Positions 44,864 to 53,278 of a stretch of DNA of 64,000 nucleotides are shown here, piece after piece. Each line of letters starts with the position of its first letter. Positions within the stretch are counted from its first letter, which is position 1. The stretch comes from an uncultured Lachnospiraceae bacterium. Its GTDB lineage: Bacteria; Bacillota; Clostridia; Lachnospirales; Lachnospiraceae. Below the pieces are notes generated by a model. It did no database searches. It saw nothing but the letters and a program-made list of their open reading frames with translations, and was not told the origin of the DNA. The stretch covers positions 1-64,000 of the forward strand of contig CAJTPS010000020.1 in the NCBI GenBank assembly GCA_910578555.1. Direction: 5' to 3'. The position numbers and the translations under genes were made by a program.

Positions 44864-46112
44864 TCAGCACTTTTAAGATGCGGTTATCTTTTATGCCGTC
44901 CGCCTGCAGGGATATGCCGTTAGGAAGCAGGATAGTCTCCTGATCCTGCGGCAGACGCTCGAGTTGTTCTATGATCAGTCCGCCGATGGAATCATAGTCT
45001 TCGGAATGGAGTTCGATGTTCAGTGCGTCGTTGATATCGTCTAATTTCATGCTGCCCACCACAAGATACTGACCATTATCTATCTCCTGAATCAGTTCTT
45101 CCTCGTCGGCATCATATTCGTCACGAATCTCACCCACCAGTTCTTCGATCATGTCTTCCATGGTGATCATGCCCACGGTAGCGCCGTATTCGCTTAGTAC
45201 AAAAGCGATGCTGAGGGATTTCTCGCGGATTTCCATCAACAGATCGGATACGCTCTTATACTCGTAAGTGTAGTATGCTTCGCGCAGAATCTTCTTGATC
45301 TGAAATTTTTCTTTGTCTTTTACCAGAATAAAATCCTTGATATTGACCACGCCGATAATGTGATCGGGATCGCCGTCGAAGACAGGGATTCTCGTAAACA
45401 TGGAAGCCTGGAAGGTGGACAGCAGTTCCTGATAGGAGGCATCTATGGATACGGTGGTCATCTGGATGCGCGGGATCATGATGTCCTTGGCTACCGTGTC
45501 GCCGAAATCAAACACGTTGTAGATCAGTTCCCGTTCTTCCGTCTCAATGACGCCGCCCTCATGGCTCACGTCCACGTAGGTCTTTAATTCTTTCTCGGTG
45601 ATGCTGAAATTGTTTCCCTCGGAACTGATATGTAAGAAACGCAGTATCCAGTTGGACAATTTGTCAACGATAAAGATGAGGGGTGTCAGTATCATCATCA
45701 GCATACGGATCAGACCGCTGTAGATGAGAGTAATGGATTCCGCCCGCTGCATCGCCCATGTCTTCGGTATAATCTCGCCGAAGATCAGAATGGTAAAGGT
45801 GAGAACCCCTGTCATGATGCCGACAGCGCGGCTGCCCCACATTTTGATCGCAAAAGTGGTTGCGACGGAGGAAGCGGATAAGTTTACAATATTATTGCCG
45901 ATCAGAACAGCGCTCAGCATCTTGCCGTACTGATCCAGAATGGCAAGCACTCTGGCTGCCCCCTTGTTGTTTTCCTGGGCAAGTGTACGAAGCCGTACAC
46001 GGTTGACTGTCGAGAAAGCTGTCTCGGCAGAAGAGAAGAATGCTGATAATAAAACGAGAACCAGCAATGTTATGATTTGTATGACACCTGTGGTATCCAA
46101 TGAAATGTTCAC
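44808..46112 (-). CDS. CNNM/CorC-type (hemolysin-related) membrane protein
   Basis: 434 residues. The N-terminal CNNM (DUF21) membrane domain (about 10-190) has four hydrophobic segments, with SAFFSSAETAFSTVNR near the start. A pair of CBS domains (about 215-335) and a CorC/HlyC C-terminal domain follow. Such proteins are linked to Mg or Co transport. The GTG at 46112 overlaps the AAGGAG at 46117-46112, so the TTG at 46100, 11 bases on, may be the real start. The 3' end overlaps the HAD gene by 56 bases in convergent orientation. Confidence 0.9.
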   Translation of the reverse strand: MNISLDTTGVIQIITLLVLVLLSAFFSSAETAFSTVNRVRLRTLAQENNKGAARVLAILDQYGKMLSAVLIGNNIVNLSASSVATTFAIKMWGSRAVGIMTGVLTFTILIFGEIIPKTWAMQRAESITLIYSGLIRMLMMILTPLIFIVDKLSNWILRFLHISSEGNNFSITEKELKTYVDVSHEGGVIETEERELIYNVFDFGDTVAKDIMIPRIQMTTVSIDASYQELLSTFQASMFTRIPVFDGDPDHIIGVVNIKDFILVKDKEKFQIKKILREAYYTYEYKSVSDLLMEIREKSLSIAFVLSEYGATVGMITMEDMIEELVGEIRDEYDADEEELIQEIDNGQYLVVGSMKLDDINDALNIELHSEDYDSIGGLIIEQLERLPQDQETILLPNGISLQADGIKDNRILKVLITLPEENAQAGEEAPGET

Positions 46113-46288
46113 TCCTTATTATTAATGTATGTATGATACCGCACGGCAAAAGGCGGGCATCAGAACCGGCCGTAATCCGCCCCGGTACAGTTACAGAAAT
46201 ATTACTATGGAACATAAGAATGTGTCAAGTTTTTCCTTGGCATGGAATATATAATTAGTAAGTTTACGTTGCGGTAGCGGTGAAGAGA

Positions 46289-46430
46289 CGTAATAGTTCA
46301 GCCTTGCACTATTCCGCGAGTAAAATCGTTCTGTATGCGATTTTGCGAGTTGTGCAAGCGCCAAAATGCGACTTTGGAGCATTTTGTGTGCATCAGGCGT
46401 GACAGTGAAGCCGAAGGCTGAACTGTTACG
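46289..46430. mobile_element. MITE-like element with inverted ends and a target duplication
   Basis: CGTAATAGTTCAGCCTT (46289-46305) and AAGGCTGAACTGTTACG (46414-46430) are 17-bp inverted ends with 16 matches. The 8-bp GAAGAGAC occurs at 46282-46289 and at 46430-46437, directly at both ends. Two small inner hairpins (AAAATCG with CGATTTT, CAAAATGC with GCATTTTG) make a cloverleaf-like fold. No coding capacity. The rest of the gap (46113-46486) holds only the ribosome binding site of the next gene. Confidence 0.65.
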
Positions 46431-46486
46431 AAGAGACCGGGACTGCCGCGCTTTACGGTTGTATATTATGCGGGAACGGAGGGAAT

Positions 46487-46861
46487 ATGGGAAAAAAAGA
46501 ATTTTATACGGAGAAAGTGATCTTCCTTACGAAATGTATGCTTGCTGCATATATTCTGACTGCCGGATTATTGCTTTTGCTTGCATTTATGCTGTATCGG
46601 TTCGGGCTGTCTGAGAAGGTGGTGTCTCTGTGCATCATCGGCATTTACATAGCGGTCACTTTTGCAGCCGGAGTGCTTGCGGGCAAACGGGCGCCCAGCC
46701 GGAAATTTCTGTGGGGGCTGGCCATGGGAACAGCGTACTATGTGATTCTTGTGATCGTGTCGCTCATTGTCAACAGAGGTCTGCAGGATGTGGCGGGTAA
46801 TATGGTGACGGTATTTTTCCTCTGCGCCGGCAGCGGTATGCTGGGCGGGATGATCAGTTGA
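46487..46861 (+). CDS. TIGR04086-type small membrane protein
   Basis: 124 residues with four hydrophobic segments and a short charged end. The order (small membrane protein, SCIFF peptide, SCIFF maturase, SecDF) fits what is seen in Clostridia, where TIGR04086 proteins lie next to the SCIFF genes. Its role is unknown; membrane insertion or export linked to the peptide is a possible idea, not shown. GGAGGGAAT before the ATG sets the start. Confidence 0.75.
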   Translation: MGKKEFYTEKVIFLTKCMLAAYILTAGLLLLLAFMLYRFGLSEKVVSLCIIGIYIAVTFAAGVLAGKRAPSRKFLWGLAMGTAYYVILVIVSLIVNRGLQDVAGNMVTVFFLCAGSGMLGGMIS

Positions 46862-46894
46862 GCCGGTAAATTGTCCGTAAGATAAAAAAAGTTC

Positions 46895-46967
46895 TTTCCG
46901 TACCGGTGAAACTGTGGTATACTACATAAAGTTACGGGTGACCGGCCAGATGTTATGGCTGCCGGTC
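46895..46967 (+). promoter_or_regulatory. Probable promoter and leader hairpin of the SCIFF gene
   Basis: TATACT at 46918-46923 with a weak TTTCCG 17 bases upstream. In the leader GACCGGC (46940-46946) pairs perfectly with GCCGGTC (46961-46967). No T run follows, so it is more likely a stabilising structure than a terminator. Confidence 0.45.
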
Positions 46968-47017
46968 TCGTCGGTAAAACGCAATCAGGAACGGAAATAT
47001 ACGAGGAGGATACAGAT

Positions 47018-47161
47018 ATGAAACATATTAAGACTTTAAGCACAAGAGATCTGAAGGAATCCATGAAGAAGGGCGGATGCGGCGAATGTCAGACATCCTG
47101 TCAGTCAGCCTGCAAGACATCCTGCACAGTAGGAAATCAGAGCTGCGAGAAGGCAAAATAA
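47018..47161 (+). CDS. scfA: SCIFF ranthipeptide precursor (six Cys in forty-five residues)
   Basis: 47-residue RiPP precursor with a leader (MKHIKTLSTRDLKESMKKGG) and a core with six Cys at residues 21, 24, 28, 32, 36 and 43. In the well-studied homologue CteA of Clostridium thermocellum a thioether joins Cys32 and Thr37, and both residues are in the same place here. The mature product is made in nearly all Clostridia, and its role is unknown. GAGGAGG before ATG 47018 sets the start; the frame is open to 46955 but this part is not in the family. A hairpin separates it from the maturase gene. Confidence 0.95.
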   Translation: MKHIKTLSTRDLKESMKKGGCGECQTSCQSACKTSCTVGNQSCEKAK

Positions 47162-47194
47162 TTGATTCGATTTCAGTTAAAATGATAGGAAGCG

Positions 47195-47230
47195 TAAGCA
47201 GCGATCTTAAGTCGCTGCTTATTCTACGTA
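47195..47230 (+). terminator. Attenuator-like hairpin between SCIFF precursor and maturase
   Basis: TAAGCAGCGA at 47195-47204 pairs perfectly with TCGCTGCTTA at 47212-47221, with a 7-base loop, and TTCTACGTATTTTG follows. The broken T run suggests partial termination, which would give more precursor than enzyme mRNA. Confidence 0.55.
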
Positions 47231-47261
47231 TTTTGTATCAAATGATAACAGGAGAACAGAA

Positions 47262-48677
47262 GTGGTACATCAATATATAAACAACGGATATCATATCGTG
47301 CTGGACGTCAACAGCGGCAGTGTTCATGTGGTGGACGAGACGGCATACCGGGTGATACCGCTCGTGGAAGAAGCGCTTGCGGGACAGATGGATGAAGCGC
47401 AGCAGATCGCGGCGTATGCCGCGGAGAAACTGGCGGAGGAAGATGGCCGGAGCATGGCGCCGGCAGACCTTCTGGAGACGGTGGAGGAGATTCTGGAACT
47501 GAAGGAAGCGGGTCTTCTTTTTACCGAGGACATATACGAGAAGTATATCGGCGACTTCAAGAACCGGCAGACGGTGGTGAAGGCACTCTGCCTGCATATC
47601 GCGCATGACTGCAATCTTGCCTGCAGGTATTGTTTTGCGGAGGAGGGCGAATATCACGGCAGAAGAGCGCTCATGAGTTATGAAGTGGGCAGGAAGGCAC
47701 TCGATTTTCTTGTAGAGAACTCCGGTAACAGGGTGAATCTGGAGGTTGACTTCTTCGGCGGCGAGCCGCTCATGAACTGGCAGGTCGTGAAGGATCTGGT
47801 GGCTTACGGCAGAAGTCTGGAAGAGCCTCATCATAAGAGATTCCGTTTCACGCTTACGACGAACGGCGTCCTGTTAGATGATGAGGTACTGGAGTTTGTC
47901 AATCGGGAGATGGCGAATATCGTGTTGAGCATAGACGGGCGAAAAGAGATTCATGATCTGATGCGTCCCCACAGAGGCGGGCAGGGCAGTTATGACGAGG
48001 TAGTTCCCAGATATAAGAAAGCAGCGGAGAGCCGAAACCAGATGAACTATTATGTGAGGGGCACCTTCACGAGAAACAATCTGGATTTTACCGAGGACGT
48101 TAAACATCTGGCGGACGAGGGGTTCGAACAGATCTCCGTGGAACCTGTAGTCGCGGCGGATACAGAGGATTATGCGCTCCGGGAGGAGGACGTTCCCGCG
48201 ATCCTTCGGGAGTACGATAAGCTGGCACTGGAATATATTCGTAGAAAAAAAGAAGGAAAAGGTTTCAATTTCTTTCATTTTATGATAGATTTAGAGGGTG
48301 GCCCTTGTGTGGCGAAGCGATTGTCAGGCTGCGGGTCGGGTACAGAGTATCTGGCGGTGACCCCATGGGGAGATTTCTATCCCTGTCACCAGTTCGTGGG
48401 TCAGGAGGAATTTCTGATGGGCAATGTGGACGACGGTATCGTCCGCACAGATATCAGGGATACTTTTAAAACATGTAATGTGTATGCAAAGGAAAAGTGT
48501 AAGGACTGCTTCGCGAAATTCTATTGCAGCGGCGGCTGTGCGGCCAATGCCTATAATTTCAGCGGCAGTATAAACGGCGTTTACGACCTTGGCTGCGAGT
48601 TGCAGAGAAAGCGTGTGGAATGCGCAATCATGATAAAAGCGGCGCTTGCCGATGAGGAAAAGGAGAAAGCATTATGA
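47262..48677 (+). CDS. scfB: SCIFF radical SAM maturase
   Basis: 471 residues. An N-terminal RiPP recognition element-like part (about 1-100) is followed by the radical SAM motif CNLACRYC at about residue 116 and a C-terminal SPASM region with many Cys (about 330-450; for example CKDCFAKFYCSGGC). The enzyme forms a thioether crosslink in the SCIFF peptide, using two auxiliary FeS clusters. Start is GTG 47262 after AGGAG. It overlaps secDF by 4 bases (ATGA). The order scfA-scfB-secDF is conserved in Clostridia. Confidence 0.95.
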   Translation: MVHQYINNGYHIVLDVNSGSVHVVDETAYRVIPLVEEALAGQMDEAQQIAAYAAEKLAEEDGRSMAPADLLETVEEILELKEAGLLFTEDIYEKYIGDFKNRQTVVKALCLHIAHDCNLACRYCFAEEGEYHGRRALMSYEVGRKALDFLVENSGNRVNLEVDFFGGEPLMNWQVVKDLVAYGRSLEEPHHKRFRFTLTTNGVLLDDEVLEFVNREMANIVLSIDGRKEIHDLMRPHRGGQGSYDEVVPRYKKAAESRNQMNYYVRGTFTRNNLDFTEDVKHLADEGFEQISVEPVVAADTEDYALREEDVPAILREYDKLALEYIRRKKEGKGFNFFHFMIDLEGGPCVAKRLSGCGSGTEYLAVTPWGDFYPCHQFVGQEEFLMGNVDDGIVRTDIRDTFKTCNVYAKEKCKDCFAKFYCSGGCAANAYNFSGSINGVYDLGCELQRKRVECAIMIKAALADEEKEKAL

Positions 48678-50938
48678 AAAAAAGCAGAGCGGTTATTGGT
48701 TTGATCGTATTTGCCCTGATACTTGGGCTGCTCGGTTACACGGCAGTGTTCGGTGTGGGAGCGGACAAGTCCGGTTCGGCTTCCAGCATTAAGCTGGGTC
48801 TGGATCTGGCGGGCGGTGTCAGCATCACATACCAGGCTGTGGGGGAAGGGAAGCCGAGCGCAGAGGATATGAGCGACACGATTTACAAGCTGCAGCAGCG
48901 TGTTGACGGTTACAGCACGGAGGCGCAGGTTTATCAGGAAGGCGATGACAGGATCAATATTGAGATCCCCGGCGTGACGGATGCCAATGCGATTCTGGAG
49001 GAACTTGGTAAGCCGGGCAGTCTGTACTTCATCGCACAGACGGACAGCGCGGGCAATAATAACTATGAGGCAGGCTACGGTATTGACGCGGACGGCAATC
49101 TCGTTCCACAGTATACGTTAAATAAGACGATCGACGAGCTGCTGGCAGACGGTTCCATCGTGCTGACAGGTACGGAGGTGGAAGACGCGCAGGCGAGAGC
49201 ACAGCAGGATTCCATGGGAAACGTGGAGAATGTAGTTGCGCTGACGCTCAATGCGGCAGGTACGGAGGCTTTCGCGGCAGCCACGCAGAAGGCTTATGAC
49301 AACGGCGAATCAATCGCAATCTATTATGACGACGATTTCGTCAGCGTGCCGAATGTACAGGCTGTGATCACCGACGGTAACGCAGTGATCACCGGACAGG
49401 CCAGTGTGGAGGAAGCGCAGCGTATCGCGTCCACGATCCGTATCGGCGGCCTGAAAGTGGAACTGGAAGAACTGCGTTCCAACGTGGTGGGTGCCCAGCT
49501 TGGTTCCGAGGCGATCCATTCCAGTCTGATTGCCGCGGCAGTAGGTTTCGCGCTGGTAATTTTGTTTATGATTGCAGTATATTATATTTCCGGTCTGGCG
49601 GCGTCTCTGGCGCTCTGCCTGTACGCGGAGTTAATGGTAATTCTGTTGTATGCCTTTGAGGCGACATTGACGCTGCCGGGCATCGCCGGTATTATTCTCT
49701 CCGTCGGCATGGCGGTGGATGCGAACGTGATTATTTTCGCCCGCATCCGGGAGGAACTTGCTACCGGCAAGACGGTGCAGTCTTCTATTAAGATCGGTTT
49801 CAGTAAGGCGCTGTCGGCGATTCTGGACGGCAACATCACGACCCTGATCGCGGCGCTGGTGCTCTACTTTATGGGAAGCGGTACGATCAAGGGATTCTCC
49901 ATAACGCTTATGCTGGGTATTTTCCTGTCCATGTTTACGGCGCTGTTTGTCACGAAGTTCCTGATCAATGCACTGTACGCGGTAGGTGTTCAGAGCGAGA
50001 AGGCATACGGTGTCGGTAAAGAGAAGAAAACGATCGACTTCCTGTCTAAGAGAAAAGTGTTCTTCGGATTGTCCATAGCGGTGATCCTGATCGGTTTTGT
50101 CGTAATGGGTGTCAACAAGTCCCAGATCGATATGCCGCTTAATTACAGCCTGGACTTTGTGGGCGGTACTTCTACCACCATGACACTGAATGAGGACATG
50201 AGTATCGAAGAAATCGACGCACAGATCGTTCCGATGATTGAGGATATCACAGGTGACGGCAATGTGCAGACCACGAAGGTGGCAGGTTCCAATCAGGTCA
50301 TCATTAAGACAAGGACATTGAATGTACAGGAGAGAGAGCAGTTTGCAGACACGATGGTGACGAATTTCGGCGTGGATGAGAGCAGTATTACGGCGGAAAC
50401 CATCAGTGCAACCGTCAGTTCCGAGATGCAGTCGGATGCGATCAAGGCCATCGTAGTGGCAACGATCCTCATGCTGCTGTATATCTGGTTCAGATTTAAG
50501 GATATCCGCTTCGGCACAAGTTCCGTGATCGCACTGATCCATGACGTGCTGGTGGTACTGGCATTCTACGCGATTGTCAGAATATCCGTGGGTAATACCT
50601 TCATTGCATGTATGCTGACGATCGTGGGTTACTCTATCAATGCGACCATCGTAATCTTCGACCGTATCCGTGAGAACCTGCGGGATAAGAAAGACAGAGA
50701 ATCTTTACAGGATATGGTGAATAAGAGTATATCCCAGACGCTGTCGAGAAGTATCTTCACATCCCTGACCACGTTCTTTATGGTGGCGGCGCTGGAAGTG
50801 TTCGGTGTATCTTCGATCAGAGAGTTTGCATTGCCGTTGATCGCGGGCATTATCTGCGGTACTTACTCATCAATCTGTCTGACAGGAGCGATGTGGTATG
50901 TATTCCGCACGAAGTTCGTGAAGAAGGCGGCGAAATAG
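48674..50938 (+). CDS. secDF: Fused protein-export membrane protein SecDF
   Basis: 754 residues that join SecD and SecF. The SecD half has a membrane segment (about 7-26), a large extracellular domain (about 30-270; GLDLAGGVSITYQ and IEIPGV) and five further segments. The SecF half starts at about residue 450, with its own first segment, extracellular part (LDFVGGTSTTM) and five segments. SecDF uses the proton motive force to help the Sec translocon release exported proteins. It begins within the stop of scfB, so the export factor and the RiPP enzyme are linked in translation. Confidence 0.97.
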   Translation: MKKSRAVIGLIVFALILGLLGYTAVFGVGADKSGSASSIKLGLDLAGGVSITYQAVGEGKPSAEDMSDTIYKLQQRVDGYSTEAQVYQEGDDRINIEIPGVTDANAILEELGKPGSLYFIAQTDSAGNNNYEAGYGIDADGNLVPQYTLNKTIDELLADGSIVLTGTEVEDAQARAQQDSMGNVENVVALTLNAAGTEAFAAATQKAYDNGESIAIYYDDDFVSVPNVQAVITDGNAVITGQASVEEAQRIASTIRIGGLKVELEELRSNVVGAQLGSEAIHSSLIAAAVGFALVILFMIAVYYISGLAASLALCLYAELMVILLYAFEATLTLPGIAGIILSVGMAVDANVIIFARIREELATGKTVQSSIKIGFSKALSAILDGNITTLIAALVLYFMGSGTIKGFSITLMLGIFLSMFTALFVTKFLINALYAVGVQSEKAYGVGKEKKTIDFLSKRKVFFGLSIAVILIGFVVMGVNKSQIDMPLNYSLDFVGGTSTTMTLNEDMSIEEIDAQIVPMIEDITGDGNVQTTKVAGSNQVIIKTRTLNVQEREQFADTMVTNFGVDESSITAETISATVSSEMQSDAIKAIVVATILMLLYIWFRFKDIRFGTSSVIALIHDVLVVLAFYAIVRISVGNTFIACMLTIVGYSINATIVIFDRIRENLRDKKDRESLQDMVNKSISQTLSRSIFTSLTTFFMVAALEVFGVSSIREFALPLIAGIICGTYSSICLTGAMWYVFRTKFVKKAAK

Positions 50939-51013
50939 ATCAGAGCAGTTTTAACAGATATCGGTTCCGACAGTGCGTCCGCGGTGCGGCGGCTGCCGGA
51001 AAGAAATGATAAG

Positions 51014-51042
51014 AGGCGTTCTGCGCGGGCAGGACGCCTTTC
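51014..51042 (+). terminator. Terminator behind secDF
   Basis: AGGCGTTCTGC pairs with GCAGGACGCCT (one mismatch) with a short loop, then TTTC. It separates secDF from recJ. Confidence 0.6.
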
Positions 51043-51127
51043 ATAACGCCGTCATGACACCATGCGGCGCTGCATCCCGGCAGGGTGCAAAGAAACAGGG
51101 TACATACAACACAGGAGAAAGGCGGAA

Positions 51128-52915
51128 GTGTCAGTGGCGAAATGGGTAGTAACTGCCAAGGGGGCGGATTTCAATCATATAGCGGAGAAATTTCAGATTG
51201 ATCCGGTGATAGCCAGAATCATTCGCAACAGGGAGATCGTGGGAGACGAGAGCATAGATAAGTTTCTAAACGGTACGCCCGCGCAGATGTATGATCCGGG
51301 GCTGTTGAAGGATGTAGAGAAGGCGGTCCGCATTCTGGAGGACAAGATTGCGCATAAGCTGCCGATACGTATCATTGGGGATTATGATATTGACGGAGTA
51401 TGTTCCGCCTATATCCTGTACGCGGGACTGGATTTTCTGGGCGCGGTCGTGGACACTGTGATTCCGCATCGTATTCATGACGGTTACGGAATGAATGACC
51501 GTATGATCACGGAGGCGCATGAGGCGGGAATCGATACGATTCTGACATGCGATAACGGGATTGCGGCCGGAACGCAGATCAATTATGCCCGATCTCTTGG
51601 CATGACGGTGGTGGTGACGGATCATCATGAGGTGCCCTATGAACTGCAGGAGGACGGCAGCAGACGGGAGTGTCCGCCGGCGGCGGATGCGGTGATTGAT
51701 CCGAAGCAGTCGGACTGCGGCTACCCCTTTGCGGGGATCTGCGGCGCTGTGGTCGCGTATAAGCTGATACAGGCGCTGCTTGCCGGACAGACGGGGGAAG
51801 GGACGCAGGAACTCCTGCAGGAGCTGCTGGCGTTTGCGGCCTTTGCCACAGTGGGAGATGTGATGGAACTGACGGATGAGAACAGGATCATTGTCCGGTA
51901 CGGGCTGTGTCAGATCGCGCGATCCTCCAACTCAGGTATGCAGGCATTACTGACGGTCAACGGGCTGCAGGACAAGCCGCTTACGGCATACCATATCGGA
52001 TTCGTGCTGGGTCCTTGTCTGAATGCGACGGGCAGGCTGGACACGGCATCCAGGGCACTTCAGATGTTCCAAACGTCCGACCGGGCGGAGGCGGTGACCA
52101 TTGCCGGAGAATTGAAGGAACTGAACGATAACAGGAAGAATATGACGCTGCAGGGAACCGGTCAGGCGATCGAGACGATTGAGAACAGTGCGTTGCGGGA
52201 GGACCGGGTACTCGTCGTCTATCTGCCGGACTGTCATGAGAGTCTGGCAGGCATCATTGCCGGACGGCTCAGAGAGCGGTATCATAAGCCGGCGTTCGTA
52301 CTGACGCGCGCGGAGGACGGGGTGAAAGGCTCCGGGCGCTCCATAGAAGCCTATCATATGTATGATAAGATGAGTGAATGTAAAGAGTTGTACACGAAGT
52401 ACGGAGGACACAAGATGGCGGCCGGCGTCTCTATGCCGGAGGAGCATGTGGACAGATTCCGCGCATATCTGAACGAGCACTGCGGGCTGACGGCGGCGGA
52501 TTTTGAGGAGAAGATCTGTATAGACGTGCCTATGCCCATGTCCTATGTGACGCCTGCATTTGTGAAGCAGCTGGCGGTTCTGGAACCGTTCGGCAACGGC
52601 AATCCCAAGCCTGTTTTTGCCCAGAAGGATATCCGACTGATAAAAGGCAGGATACTGGGGAAAAATCAGAATGTAGGACGGTATACGGTGGAAGATGACG
52701 GCGGCAGGCAGTTTGAGATGATCTATTTCGGCAATCTGGAGGTGTGGCATGCTTTTCTTGCGGAGCGGTTCGGACAGGAGGCGTGTGACGGGCTGTACCG
52801 GGGCGCAGGCGGGCAGATGCGCGTCCACGTGATTTATTATCCGGATCTCGACGTATATCAGGGCAGGGAACGTCTGCAGATGATCATGCAGGATTATGCC
52901 GCGACCGGCGGATGA
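51128..52915 (+). CDS. recJ: Single-stranded-DNA-specific exonuclease RecJ
   Basis: 595 residues. DHH-family motifs are seen in order: GDYDIDGVCSAY, CDNGIAAG, TDHHEVP, and a DHHA1 part with GRLDTASRA and GSGRSIEAYHM, followed by an OB-like domain with LEPFGNGNPKPVF. RecJ degrades single-stranded DNA 5' to 3' in recombination and mismatch repair. AGGAG at 51113-51117 fits GTG 51128 (or GTG 51134); the frame is open to 51062 but the start there is poor. In many Firmicutes recJ follows secDF, as here. Confidence 0.95.
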   Translation: MSVAKWVVTAKGADFNHIAEKFQIDPVIARIIRNREIVGDESIDKFLNGTPAQMYDPGLLKDVEKAVRILEDKIAHKLPIRIIGDYDIDGVCSAYILYAGLDFLGAVVDTVIPHRIHDGYGMNDRMITEAHEAGIDTILTCDNGIAAGTQINYARSLGMTVVVTDHHEVPYELQEDGSRRECPPAADAVIDPKQSDCGYPFAGICGAVVAYKLIQALLAGQTGEGTQELLQELLAFAAFATVGDVMELTDENRIIVRYGLCQIARSSNSGMQALLTVNGLQDKPLTAYHIGFVLGPCLNATGRLDTASRALQMFQTSDRAEAVTIAGELKELNDNRKNMTLQGTGQAIETIENSALREDRVLVVYLPDCHESLAGIIAGRLRERYHKPAFVLTRAEDGVKGSGRSIEAYHMYDKMSECKELYTKYGGHKMAAGVSMPEEHVDRFRAYLNEHCGLTAADFEEKICIDVPMPMSYVTPAFVKQLAVLEPFGNGNPKPVFAQKDIRLIKGRILGKNQNVGRYTVEDDGGRQFEMIYFGNLEVWHAFLAERFGQEACDGLYRGAGGQMRVHVIYYPDLDVYQGRERLQMIMQDYAATGG

Positions 52916-52982
52916 GAACGTAGCGAAAGCGGTGAGCGGACTGCGAACCAGACCGTCTTATGAGACTTAGACAGACCAATAC

Positions 52983-53012
52983 AAAAAAGTCCGGGAGGTC
53001 CCAGACTTTTTC
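52983..53012 (+). terminator. Terminator of recJ
   Basis: AAAAAAGTCCGGGA pairs with TCCCAGACTTTTT with one mismatch, a short loop and a T-rich end. The rest of the 363-base gap (52916-53278) is AT-rich and carries the murE promoter; no gene is visible. Confidence 0.75.
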
Positions 53013-53172
53013 GTATTTTCTTATGAGGGGGGAGATAGTGAGTTCATCAACTATCTTGATTCTTATCATAAGATGTAAATGTGTCTAAAATGTGTTTACT
53101 TTGTTATAAAAATATAAAATAGCATTAAGAAAGCTTAAAGAATAAAGAAAAAAAGCAGAATTGCCGCATAAG

Positions 53173-53201
53173 TTGAAAAAGAGAGGTTTTCGTGCTATGG
53201 T
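53173..53201 (+). promoter_or_regulatory. Promoter of murE
   Basis: TTGAAA at 53173-53178, a 17-base spacer and TATGGT at 53196-53201, 78 bases before murE. The AT-rich stretch upstream (53100-53160) could be an UP element. Confidence 0.6.
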
Positions 53202-53278
53202 ATTAGCGTAAAGTGAAATGGCTGGTTTGCAGGGCTTTGGCTTGTGGGTTTGACGGACAGAAAACAGGAGGTTAATCT

